Shown here in pieces: positions 34,426 through 40,738 of a stretch of 53,740 bases of DNA. Location of the stretch: positions 1 to 53,740 of the forward strand of contig WRMI01000014.1 in assembly GCA_009777175.1 (NCBI GenBank), given 5' to 3'. Under the pieces are notes generated by a model. The model searched no databases, was not told where the DNA came from, and saw only the letters and a program-made list of their open reading frames with translations. This DNA comes from Marinilabiliaceae bacterium. GTDB lineage: Bacteria > Bacteroidota > Bacteroidia > Bacteroidales > Marinilabiliaceae. Made by a program: the position numbers and the translations under genes. How positions within the stretch are numbered: the stretch's first letter is position 1; each line of letters opens with the position of its first letter.

Positions 34426-34734
34426 CTTCAACAAATAAATCTGTTCCATAGACAAACCTAATTTATCAATTTTGGATTCATCTATTTCAAAGGCAATTAG
34501 AACTTTTTTGGAAAAATTATCGGTTCTTTTATCAAGATAGATTTCGTTGTAAAAATCAAAGTTTAAAGCTTTTGATATTTCGAACAACAACTCGGAGTTA
34601 ATACTTTTGCGTTTGAAAATATTATTGACATTAGTTCGATGCACATGAATTTTCTCCGCAAATTCGCTGATATTCATTGATGTCTCATCAAATTTTTGTT
34701 TTATGATTTTTCCGAGATGTATAGTTGATTGCAC
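34402..34734 (-). CDS. XRE-type helix-turn-helix regulator, copy b
   Basis: DNA-binding protein of 110 residues from the GTG at 34732-34734, which corresponds to the ATG of copy a (33312). A longer frame from 34857 is less likely because copy a starts here. Helix-turn-helix: IHLGKIIKQKFDETSMNISE and FAEKIHVHRTNVNNIFKRKS (about 5-50). After that FDFYNEIYLDKRTDNFSKKV, then LIAFEIDESKIDKLGLSMEQ and IYLLKNLGGYAD. It differs from copy a in keeping this last stretch, so copy b is probably the full form. It is convergent with hicB1 and divergent from the gene at 35044 with repeat A2 between. A third copy is broken at 40396. Confidence 0.78.
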   Translation of the reverse strand: MQSTIHLGKIIKQKFDETSMNISEFAEKIHVHRTNVNNIFKRKSINSELLFEISKALNFDFYNEIYLDKRTDNFSKKVLIAFEIDESKIDKLGLSMEQIYLLKNLGGYAD

Positions 34735-34870
34735 AAAAAAAGCGTGAAAATGTTTATTTTGAATGCTTATCATTATCTGAGGTTCTACCAAAACCCTTTC
34801 CCTAAATAAGCCAGAAAATTCACGCCTGGAGCGAAAATTTTTACAACTTATTCTCAAGGGTAGAAAGTCG

Positions 34871-35043
34871 GTAGATTTCAGATATGAGAATAAAAAATCA
34901 GTTATTAATTGTTTTTATATCAATATTTTATAATATTATTACATAAATTAGTTGTTAAAAATTAATACAAAAATAGGAAAAAATTTCGTAAGGATAGATA
35001 AAATGTTTTAAAATTATTTTACTTTTGCAAAAAATTTTTAGAA
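34871..35043 (+). repeat. Repeat A, copy 2 (promoter cassette upstream of the PIN-toxin module)
   Basis: Shares with copies 1, 3 and 4 the CAGTTATTAATTGTTTTTAT and ACAAAAATAGGAAAAAATTT landmarks. Its -7 element is TACTTTTG at 35020-35027, 17 bases before the ATG at 35044. It also shares GATAGATAAAATGTTTTAAA with copy 3. Confidence 0.8.
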
Positions 35044-35280
35044 ATGGAATTAACATTAGATTTAGCATATAGCCAAATTTTTAATCTTGTCAGCCAATTA
35101 CCTGCAAATCAGAAAGTTAAGATAAAGTACGAACTTACTGAAAATAGTATTGATGAAAAATCAGAAGCGGAAATGTCTGACTTTCAAACGTTTATATTGT
35201 CTGCTCCCACAATGTCGGACGAACAGTATTCTAAATTCAAAGAACACAGAACGCATTTTAACCGATGGAGAATAGAATAA
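35044..35280 (+). CDS. Putative antitoxin of a PIN-domain toxin module
   Basis: Acidic protein of 78 residues upstream of and overlapping a PIN-domain gene by 16 bases, the usual order of VapBC-type modules. Its sequence (ELTLDLAYSQIFNLVSQLPA, KVKIKYELTENSIDE, and the C-terminal MSDEQYSKFKEHRTHFNRWR) resembles short Bacteroidota antitoxin-like proteins with a helical N-terminus and a C-terminal toxin-binding tail. No AbrB or ribbon-helix-helix motif is clear. It would be transcribed from the -7 element at 35020 in repeat A2. The role is inferred mainly from context. Confidence 0.65.
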   Translation: MELTLDLAYSQIFNLVSQLPANQKVKIKYELTENSIDEKSEAEMSDFQTFILSAPTMSDEQYSKFKEHRTHFNRWRIE

Positions 35281-35657
35281 TTTGTTTGGATACTTCTGTG
35301 TTGATTGACTTTTATCGCAAAAAAGAGAAGTCGAAAAGTCTTTTTTTCAAATTAACAAAAAAATATATGTTTTTTGCTGTTTCTGCCGTTACTGAATATG
35401 AATTTCATATCGGCAATTCGCAAGAACAAAATATGTTTTGGGATGATTTCTTTTCTCGTGTTGTTGTTTTGTCATTTGATACAAAGGTAGTAAAGCATGC
35501 AGTAAGAATATACAAGCAGCTAAAACAACTAAACAAATTGATTGATATTCCTGATATAATGATAGCGGGAACAGCCTTACAAAACAATATGCCGTTAGCC
35601 ACACTTAATCGAAAACATTTTGAAAGAATAGACGGATTGACAATCATTACTGAATAA
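35265..35657 (+). CDS. vapC: PIN-domain toxin, VapC-like
   Basis: PIN-fold ribonuclease of 130 residues; such toxins cut tRNA or rRNA using two metal ions. Acidic residues expected at the active site are visible: Asp9 in ICLDTSVLIDFY, Glu44 in AVTEYEF, and Asp97 in LIDIPDIMIAGTA (Asp94 next to it). The C-terminal Asp is replaced by Asn115 in LATLNRKHFERIDGL, which many VapC have as TLN-x-x-H-F. The start ATG lies inside the end of the antitoxin gene. The toxin looks intact, with both partners complete, making this the best-preserved module in the array besides hicAB2. Confidence 0.87.
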   Translation: MENRIICLDTSVLIDFYRKKEKSKSLFFKLTKKYMFFAVSAVTEYEFHIGNSQEQNMFWDDFFSRVVVLSFDTKVVKHAVRIYKQLKQLNKLIDIPDIMIAGTALQNNMPLATLNRKHFERIDGLTIITE

Positions 35658-35687
35658 TAATGATAATAAAGAAAGTTTTAACACGCT

Positions 35688-35738
35688 ATGGTAAAAAAAG
35701 TTAGAGACATAATCTTGCTTATCGAAAGTGATGGTTAA
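35688..35738 (+). pseudogene. hicA fragment (5' end only)
   Basis: ATG at 35688 begins VKKVRDIILLIESDG, identical but for one residue to the start of hicA1. The next codon, TGG in hicA1 (Trp17), is TAA here. After TATTTCGTAAAA the homology stops at about 35752. The hicB end of this module is at 36049, beyond a repeat element. The ATG shows what the original hicA start was. Confidence 0.85.
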
Positions 35739-35802
35739 TATTTCGTAAAAATAACATATAATGATTTTCAAAACGATTTCATGTATTAAAAATAGAGGGA
35801 AA

Positions 35803-36004
35803 AAGTCCCGCAGGGACGACACTCTATTAACCGTAGATTTTAATCTACGGAAGCGGAAAAATGTACACGTTCAGCAAAGTCACGCAGGGACGACACTTTG
35901 CGGAGTGTTCAAGTATCGTCCCTGCGGGACTTGGGCGCTTGTATTACGCACTTTGTCCGTAGGTTAAAACCTACGGTTAATAAAATCTCGTCCCTGCGGG
36001 ACTT
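35803..36004. repeat. Palindromic GTCCCTGCGGGAC/CCGTAG element
   Basis: A composite of two dyads repeated in inverted and direct order. AAGTCCCGCAGGGACGA at 35803-35819 has inverse copies TCGTCCCTGCGGGACTT at 35916-35932 and 35988-36004. CCGTAGATTTTAATCTACGG is at 35831-35850 and CCGTAGGTTAAAACCTACGG at 35957-35976. It is much more GC-rich than its surroundings. It lies between the hicA and hicB fragments, so it probably inserted into, or replaced the middle of, a hicAB pair. This is the layout of REP-type mobile palindromes. Confidence 0.82.
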
Positions 36005-36048
36005 TTCGCCGCTTACAATACCTTTATATGTTGTTAATTTTTCATTCC

Positions 36049-36212
36049 TTAGCGGAATTTTTACAAAAACAGCATTAAGTCGCGCAACAGGCATAAATCA
36101 AAGGCAAATAAGTCATTACGCTTCCGGTCGTATAACTCCACGCCCAAAACAAAGAGAAAGAATAATAAAAGGAATTTATGCCATCAGCCGTGAATTAGCA
36201 TCAGTAGTGTAG
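36049..36212 (+). pseudogene. hicB fragment (C-terminal DNA-binding domain only)
   Basis: Reads SGIFTKTALSRATGINQRQI, SHYASGRITPRPKQRERIIK and GIYAISRELASVV to a TAG, matching the last ~53 residues of hicB1 almost exactly. There is no start codon and the N-terminal domain is gone. It is followed by repeat B2. Confidence 0.88.
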
Positions 36213-36330
36213 GTAATTCTTTAGTTACCAAATAATAAATCCATGTGGGATGTTCGAAGGGTCAGTGGTGTTAATATTGTAATCCGTGAATGACATTCCC
36301 GACATATTCCCGACATATTCCCGACAAGTC
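36213..36330. repeat. Repeat B, copy 2, followed by CCCGACATATT minisatellite
   Basis: Bases 36213-36285 match the first half of repeat B (GGTAATTCTTTAGTTACC, CCATGTGGGATGTTCGAAGG). The match then breaks and about three copies of CCCGACATATT follow (36291-36330), the same unit as at 19430-19488. Confidence 0.8.
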
Positions 36331-36343
36331 AAAATTTTAATTT

Positions 36344-36522
36344 TACGAGATTTCGACAGTTTGAGAATAAATCTTAAAAATTCAATTATTAATTGTCTCT
36401 ATATCAAAATTTTATATAATAATTACAAAAATTTGTTGTTTAAAAATGAATACAAAAATAGGAAAAATTTGCAAGGATAGATAAAATGTTTTAAAATTAG
36501 TTTACTTTTGCAAAAAATTTCA
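36344..36522 (+). repeat. Repeat A, copy 3 (promoter cassette upstream of the zeta-like module)
   Basis: Starts TTACGAGATTTCGACAGTTT like copy 1, contains ATTATTAATTGTCTCTATAT and ACAAAAATAGGAAAAATTTG, and ends with -7 element TACTTTTG at 36503-36510. Confidence 0.8.
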
Positions 36523-36554
36523 TATGATTTTAATTATGATGAATTATTTGTGAT

Positions 36555-37121
36555 ATGCCAAACCTTTATATTATAGCAGATTGCAATGGTTCGGGGAAAA
36601 CAACTGCGTCTTTTTCAGTTTTGCCGAAAACATTAAAATGTTACATTTTTGTAAACGCAGACGAAATAGCAAAAGGGTTATCCCCTTTTCAACCTGAAAC
36701 TATGGCTTTTTCTGCAGGGCGAATTATGTTGCAACGTATTGACGACCTTATAAATAATGGCAATGATTTTGCCTTTGAAACTACTTTGTCATCTAAGTCA
36801 TATTTGCAGATAATTATGAAAGCAAAAGCGCACAATTATTATGTTACACTTTTATATTTTTGGTTAAAAACGCCTCAATTAGCAATAGAACGGATAAAAG
36901 AAAGAGTAGCAGCAGGTGGTCATAATATATCTGATGAAATTGTTATTCGTCGATATCATAGAGGATTATACAATTTTAAAAATTTTTATATCCAAATATG
37001 TGATAATTGGTTTCTTTTTGATAATACAACTAACCCTTTTGAAATAATTGCAGAAGGAAAAAAAGAAAAAATAAACGTAAAACACAATATTTTATGGAAT
37101 CAAATAAAATTAATGATATAG
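36555..37121 (+). CDS. Zeta-toxin-like kinase
   Basis: P-loop protein of 188 residues resembling zeta toxins, which phosphorylate UDP-N-acetylglucosamine and poison cell-wall synthesis. Walker A is ADCNGSGKTTASF (about 8-20), where AGPNGAGKTT is usual. Next come VNADEIAKGLSPFQPE (33-48) with the conserved Asp, the SAGRIMLQRIDDLI helix, FAFETTLSSKSYLQII, and the arginine-bearing lid IERIKERVAAGGHNISDEIV with RRYHRGLYNF. The YF-LK family C-terminus is present. The ATG at 36555 lies 45 bases after the repeat A3 promoter. It overlaps the small gene at 37094 by 28 bases. Confidence 0.85.
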   Translation: MPNLYIIADCNGSGKTTASFSVLPKTLKCYIFVNADEIAKGLSPFQPETMAFSAGRIMLQRIDDLINNGNDFAFETTLSSKSYLQIIMKAKAHNYYVTLLYFWLKTPQLAIERIKERVAAGGHNISDEIVIRRYHRGLYNFKNFYIQICDNWFLFDNTTNPFEIIAEGKKEKINVKHNILWNQIKLMI

Positions 37122-37288
37122 ACATTTTAAGAGAAAAAATAATCAAAGGGTTACAAATATCTTTTGAAAATTTAGTCAGAGAAAAAGCAAAAGATGATAA
37201 AGAATTGATTTTTGAAGAAAACGGTGAAATAGTAAGAATTAAGGCAAAAGATTTACTTATGGAATTCATGCCATCAGCCGTGAATTAA
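37094..37288 (+). CDS. Small partner protein of the zeta-like kinase, with a foreign 3' end
   Basis: A 64-residue acidic/helical protein (INDIDILREKIIKGLQISFE, REKAKDDKELIFEENGEIVR, IKAKDLL) of the type found directly after zeta-like kinases in Bacteroidota, probably an antidote or accessory protein. Its last codons lie in GGAATTCATGCCATCAGCCG and TGAATTA at 37261-37287. That is the DNA of the hicB 3' end (compare 34253-34279) read in another frame. The original C-terminus has therefore been replaced by recombination. The encoded MEFMPSAVN tail is an accident of the junction. Confidence 0.65.
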   Translation: MESNKINDIDILREKIIKGLQISFENLVREKAKDDKELIFEENGEIVRIKAKDLLMEFMPSAVN

Positions 37289-37291
37289 TTT

Positions 37292-37324
37292 TTTGTGGGT
37301 AATTAAAAAAAAGCATTATATTTG
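37292..37324 (+). promoter_or_regulatory. Promoter of the second AAA/DUF4143 ATPase
   Basis: TTTG at 37292-37295 (-33) and TATATTTG at 37317-37324 (-7), 21 bases apart, fit the Bacteroidota consensus in sequence and spacing. Confidence 0.65.
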
Positions 37325-37400
37325 CCCCGAAAATAATGCAAAAACAAGATATTTTTGATATGAAATTATTGCAAAAAATGTTAAATTTAGATACGAAAAA

Positions 37401-38729
37401 ATGACAGAACAGTATTTTAATAGGTTAATAGATAGTGAGTTGACGGTTTGGAAAGATGAGGAAAATCGCAAACCTCTTTTATTGCATGGTGCAAGACAAG
37501 TAGGCAAGTCGTCCTCAGTTCGCAAATTGTCGGAAAAATTTGATAACTTTTTTGAAATAAATTTTGAGAAAAACCGCAATTTGTCTAGTTTTTTTGAAGG
37601 TGATTTAGATGTAAAGGAAATTTGTGCAAACCTTTCTGTACATTTCCAACAAAAGATAATTCCAAACAAAACGCTACTTTTTCTTGACGAAATACAAGCT
37701 TGTCCCAACGCCATATCAGCCTTACGATTTTTCTATGAAGATTATCCCGAATTGCACGTTATTGCTGCTGGCTCTTTATTGGAATTTGCATTGGAAAAAT
37801 TGCCCTCATTTGGAGTAGGACGCATTAGTTCTATTTTTATGTATCCTTTTTCTTTTGCCGAATTTATGTGTGCATGTGGTCATGAATTGTTGTGGGATGA
37901 GGTATGTAAATCATCACCCCAAAAACCGCTTTTCGCAATTTTTCACGAAAAATGTTTAGAATACTTAAAAAAGTTTCTCGTAATCGGTGGAATGCCCGCC
38001 GTTGTTGCAAAATTCGTAGCAACTAATGACATTTTGGCTTGTCAAAAAACACTTAACGATTTAATTAATTCGTTAAAATCAGATTTTTCAAAATACAAAC
38101 CCAAACTCCCCGAATTGCGCATACAAACTACTTTCGAGGCTGTTGTTCAACAAACAGGTGGTAAATTTAACTATTCTAAAGTGGAACAGTTGAATTATCG
38201 CCAAGTAAAAGAAAGTATCGAGTTGTTAGAAAAAGCAGGCTTGATATTTCCTATCGTTCATACCTCCGCAAATGGTATCCCTTTGGGAGCAGAAGTGAAT
38301 TTCAAAAAACAAAAAATTATTTTGCTTGATACAGGCATTTTTCAGTGTTTGTTAGGACTACAATTATCTGAAATTTTGTTTTCAAACGACTTCGACGTTG
38401 TAAATAAAGGTGCTATTGCAGAACAATTTGTAGGCTTGGAACTCATCAAAAGTTCTTCACAATATATGCCAAATCGACTTTATTTTTGGACTCGAGAAAA
38501 AGAGAAAAGTCAAGCAGAAGTAGATTATGTGATACAAGTGAGCGAAAAAATTATACCGATAGAAGTCAAATCTGGTACAAGTGGAAAAATGCAAAGTTTG
38601 CATTTATTTCTATCAGAAAAACAATCAGTTTACGGAATTCGTACATCCCTCGAAAATTTTTCTGAATATGACAAAATTAAAGTTTTTCCATTATATGCAA
38701 TAGGACTCTTGCGTAAAAAAAGAATTTAA
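37401..38729 (+). CDS. AAA_14/DUF4143 ATPase (second paralogue)
   Basis: P-loop ATPase of 442 residues, colinear with the gene at 20127-21455. Walker A: LLLHGARQVGKSSSV (about 26-40). Walker B region: TLLFLDEIQACPNAIS (about 91-106). AAGSLLEFALEKLPSFGVGR follows. The DUF4143 half has LLDTGIFQCLL and the PD-(D/E)XK-like RLYFWTREKEKSQAEVDYVI and IPIEVKSGTSGKMQSL. The start ATG follows the promoter at 37317. The gene lies inside the toxin-antitoxin array, between the zeta module and hicAB2. ATPases of this family are often found in variable regions; whether they act as defence or regulatory factors is not known. Confidence 0.88.
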   Translation: MTEQYFNRLIDSELTVWKDEENRKPLLLHGARQVGKSSSVRKLSEKFDNFFEINFEKNRNLSSFFEGDLDVKEICANLSVHFQQKIIPNKTLLFLDEIQACPNAISALRFFYEDYPELHVIAAGSLLEFALEKLPSFGVGRISSIFMYPFSFAEFMCACGHELLWDEVCKSSPQKPLFAIFHEKCLEYLKKFLVIGGMPAVVAKFVATNDILACQKTLNDLINSLKSDFSKYKPKLPELRIQTTFEAVVQQTGGKFNYSKVEQLNYRQVKESIELLEKAGLIFPIVHTSANGIPLGAEVNFKKQKIILLDTGIFQCLLGLQLSEILFSNDFDVVNKGAIAEQFVGLELIKSSSQYMPNRLYFWTREKEKSQAEVDYVIQVSEKIIPIEVKSGTSGKMQSLHLFLSEKQSVYGIRTSLENFSEYDKIKVFPLYAIGLLRKKRI

Positions 38730-39170
38730 ACGCAATTGCCATTTTATCAGCATCAACATAATAATGCAAAGCTCTTGTAAATTTAGTAGAAGTTTCGTTG
38801 AAATAATGGAATATTCCTACAAATTCGCCATTTTTGAAAGCAGATAATTGGATAGAGTTTAATTGTGCATAAGGATTGCTGATAACACAGCCTTCATAAT
38901 AACGGAAAATATAGACCAATCGGCTACTGCTAACGTTTGCGGGGAGCTTTAACTCAAAGCCACCGTTCTTATATTCGCAATCAGTTAAAAAACCACCTCC
39001 AATACCCATATAAACATGTACTTCATCTACGAGGTCGTTGTAAGCACTGCCATCATCGACTTTGGCTATTATTGTGTTATTTTCTATACCACTCGTATCA
39101 ATTACGTCGCCGGTGTCATCAAACCTATTAAAAAACAAGCTGACAGCCCAAAGGTTTTTTTCATAAAAAA
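38730..39170 (-). pseudogene. Fragment of a Bacteroidota surface lipoprotein gene
   Basis: Minus-strand coding-like sequence: FDDTGDVIDTSGIENNTIIA, KVDDGSAYNDLVDEVHVYMG, FELKLPANVSSSRLVYIFRY, QLNSIQLSAFKNGEFVGIFH and ALHYYVDADKMAIAF. It resembles the mature part of small Bacteroidota lipoproteins. No signal peptide can be traced upstream, and the frame runs into the end of the convergent ATPase gene without the natural stop. It is therefore cut at both ends. The family was not recognised further. Confidence 0.55.
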
Positions 39171-39182
39171 TATTTTTTATTT

Positions 39183-39190
39183 TAACTTTG
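39183..39190 (+). promoter_or_regulatory. -7 element upstream of the small gene at 39221
   Basis: TAACTTTG followed by CAAAAATTTT, 30 bases before the ATG. The local sequence (AACTTTGCAAAAATTTT) matches that at the hicA1 promoter. Confidence 0.6.
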
Positions 39191-39220
39191 CAAAAATTTT
39201 GGATTGAAAAAATTATCAAT

Positions 39221-39418
39221 ATGAATGTGTTAGTTGAAACGGCAGTACGAAAAACAGAAAATAAGGGTGCCAAAAAACATTTGTACACTTTGGAGGAGAC
39301 TTTCGACCGAATTGATAAAAAATTTATTGATTTTTACGGCGAATATGGAAGAAAAATAGTAAACACACGGCGCAGTGAATGGAATCAAGACAATGTGGTG
39401 AATTTGAAACAAATGTGA
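39221..39418 (+). CDS. Small hypothetical protein, possibly a truncated antitoxin
   Basis: A 65-residue frame: NVLVETAVRKTENKGAKKHL, YTLEETFDRIDKKFIDFYGE, YGRKIVNTRRSEWNQDNVVN and LKQM. It is charged and helical, and it sits directly behind a good promoter. Its 3' end runs into the start of repeat A4, so its natural C-terminus, and perhaps a toxin partner, may have been lost when the repeat joined. Not recognised as a known family; antitoxin nature is only suggested by its place. Confidence 0.45.
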   Translation: MNVLVETAVRKTENKGAKKHLYTLEETFDRIDKKFIDFYGEYGRKIVNTRRSEWNQDNVVNLKQM

Positions 39419-39590
39419 TATGAGAATAAATCTTAAAAATTCAGTTATTAATTGTTTTTATATCAATATTTTATATTTTAATTACAAAAATTTGTTTTTT
39501 AAAGCGAATACAAAAATAGGAAAAATTTTGGACGGATATGTAATATGTTTAAAAAATTCTTTTACTTTTGTAAAAAATTTTTAGAAAAAG
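39416..39590 (+). repeat. Repeat A, copy 4 (promoter cassette upstream of hicAB2)
   Basis: Begins GATATGAGAATAAATCTTAA, contains CAGTTATTAATTGTTTTTAT and ACAAAAATAGGAAAAATTTT, and ends with -7 element TACTTTTG at 39563-39570. Confidence 0.8.
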
Positions 39591-39628
39591 ATAGTTGATG
39601 TACTATCTATGTAAAATTAAAATGCTAA

Positions 39629-39823
39629 ATGAAAAGATATAAAGTAATCGAGGTCATCAGGCTATTAGAAACAGATAGATGGTTTTTAGATTATTGGAAA
39701 GGCGACCACAGGCAATTCAGACATCCAGATAAACGAACAAAAGTAACTATAAGCGGTAAATTGTCAGAAACATTAAGTCAGGAAATTTTGAACAGTATAT
39801 GGAAACAGGCAGGATGGAAATAA
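39629..39823 (+). CDS. hicA: HicA-type toxin 2
   Basis: Intact HicA-family toxin of 64 residues: VIEVIRLLETDRWFLDYWKG, DHRQFRHPDKRTKVTISGKL, and LSQEILNSIWKQAGWK. The catalytic His is His27 in GDHRQF. It belongs to a different HicA subgroup from hicA1 (shorter middle, SGKLSETLS in place of the TDHGKNKDL segment). The ATG at 39629 lies 58 bases after the repeat A4 -7 element. hicB2 follows after 29 bases. With an intact start and antitoxin, this is a plausible active module. Confidence 0.87.
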   Translation: MKRYKVIEVIRLLETDRWFLDYWKGDHRQFRHPDKRTKVTISGKLSETLSQEILNSIWKQAGWK

Positions 39824-39852
39824 TTATTATCTAAATTTAAAATATTACATAC

Positions 39853-40266
39853 ATGAAAAAAATAAAGGTAAAAATTGGATGGAGCGGGAATAATTTCAGT
39901 TGTGTAACAGAAAATGAAGCATTAAACGGAATTATAATTGTAACCAACAAAACTATTGACGGATTAAAAAAAGATTTAGTATCAAGCCTTCAATTTCATA
40001 TCAGAAGCTGTATTAAGGATGGCGACAATTTACCCGAGTGGCTCAAAAATAGGGAATATCAATTAGATTATAATCTTGAAACTTCTGCATTGCTTCATAG
40101 TTTAGATGATATAATTTCTCGGAAAGCTATTTCACGTGCAACAGGCATAAATCAAAGGCAAATAAGTCATTACGCTTCCGGTCGTATAACCCCCCGCCCA
40201 AAACAAAGAGAAAGAATAATAAAAGGAATTCATGCCATCAGTCGTGAATTAGCATCAGTTGTGTAG
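39853..40266 (+). CDS. hicB: HicB-type antitoxin 2
   Basis: Antitoxin of 137 residues. The N-terminal domain (VKIGWSGNNFSCVTENEALN, IIIVTNKTIDGLKKDLVSSL, FHIRSCIKDGDNLPEWLKN) is the HicB toxin-binding fold but is unlike that of hicB1. From residue 95 (RATGINQRQISHYASGRITP, RPKQRERIIKGIHAISRELA) it is almost identical to hicB1 and to the 36049 fragment, also at DNA level, and this identity continues into repeat B3. The shared domain is the DNA-binding helix-turn-helix, so all three would be expected to recognise similar operators. Confidence 0.88.
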   Translation: MKKIKVKIGWSGNNFSCVTENEALNGIIIVTNKTIDGLKKDLVSSLQFHIRSCIKDGDNLPEWLKNREYQLDYNLETSALLHSLDDIISRKAISRATGINQRQISHYASGRITPRPKQRERIIKGIHAISRELASVV

Positions 40267-40398
40267 GTAATTCTTTAGTTACCAAATAAAAAATCCATGT
40301 GGGAGGTTCGAAGAGTTAGTGGCGTTAATATTATATTACTCCTAAAATAAATCTGCGAAAATCCGTCCAATCCGTCTAATCTACGTATCCCCCTATAT
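40267..40398. repeat. Repeat B, copy 3 (downstream of hicB2)
   Basis: GGTAATTCTTTAGTTACC, AATCCATGTGGGAGGTTCGA, TTAATATTATATTACTCCTA and CCAATCCGTCTAATCTACGT follow the hicB2 stop in the same order as in copy 1. The copy ends at the 3' end of an XRE fragment, as copy 1 does. Confidence 0.82.
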
Positions 40399-40546
40399 GC
40401 CTTAAGAAATAAATGTGTTCAGCCGATAAATCTAAATTATCAATTTTGGTTTCATCTATTTCAAAGCCTATTAGAACTTTTTTGGAAAAATTATCGGTTT
40501 TTTTGTTTAAATAGATTTCGTTGTAAAAATCATAATTTAACGCTTT
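40396..40546 (-). pseudogene. 3' fragment of an XRE regulator, copy c
   Basis: Minus-strand sequence matching the second half of copy b: ALNYDFYNEIYLNKK, then DNFSKKVLIGFEIDETKIDN and a degenerate end. The helix-turn-helix half is missing: at about 40547 the sequence switches to a YefM-like antitoxin remnant on the other strand. Its position relative to repeat B3 is the same as that of copy b to repeat B1. Confidence 0.75.
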
Positions 40547-40551
40547 TGATT

Positions 40552-40722
40552 GCTACAAATTATGAATTATCATCTCGGAATAATGAAATGAGATTAGATT
40601 CTGCAATAGAAAAATTAAAAACCGAAAAATCGTTTGAAAAAGAATTAATATTAGATTATCATGAAATATGTTTTTGTAGACGAATTATGGGAAGATTATC
40701 TTTATTGGCAAAATACAGATAA
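40552..40722 (+). pseudogene. YefM/Phd-type antitoxin remnant
   Basis: No start codon. The frame reads ATNYELSSRNNEMRLDSAIE, KLKTEKSFEKELI and then out of the homologous region. The NYE-x-SSR-N-x-x-R-L-x-x-A-I pattern with KSFEKELI near the end is typical of the C-terminal half of YefM-type antitoxins. The first half is missing, cut off at the XRE fragment. The YoeB-like frame overlaps its end. Confidence 0.65.
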
Positions 40723-40738
40723 AAAGAAACTCAAATGA
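40661..40738 (+). pseudogene. YoeB-type toxin remnant
   Basis: ATG at 40661 begins KYVFVDELWEDYLYWQNTDK and KKLK, a clear YoeB N-terminus. A TGA at 40736 (likely from an Arg codon) follows, then INELL in the same frame, after which homology is lost. The rest of the toxin, including the catalytic C-terminus, is missing. Overlap of toxin start and antitoxin end is the usual yefM-yoeB layout. Confidence 0.72.

Noticed and set aside
35898-36212. A 104-codon frame ending in the HicB tail
   Set aside because: Its first half is the translated palindromic element and it has no promoter; only the 36049-36212 part is homologous to hicB.
38677-39288. A full-length minus-strand gene opposite the end of the ATPase gene
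   Set aside because: Only the middle (38730-39170) looks coding; the ends lack a signal peptide and natural stop and overlap other features, so it is listed as a fragment.
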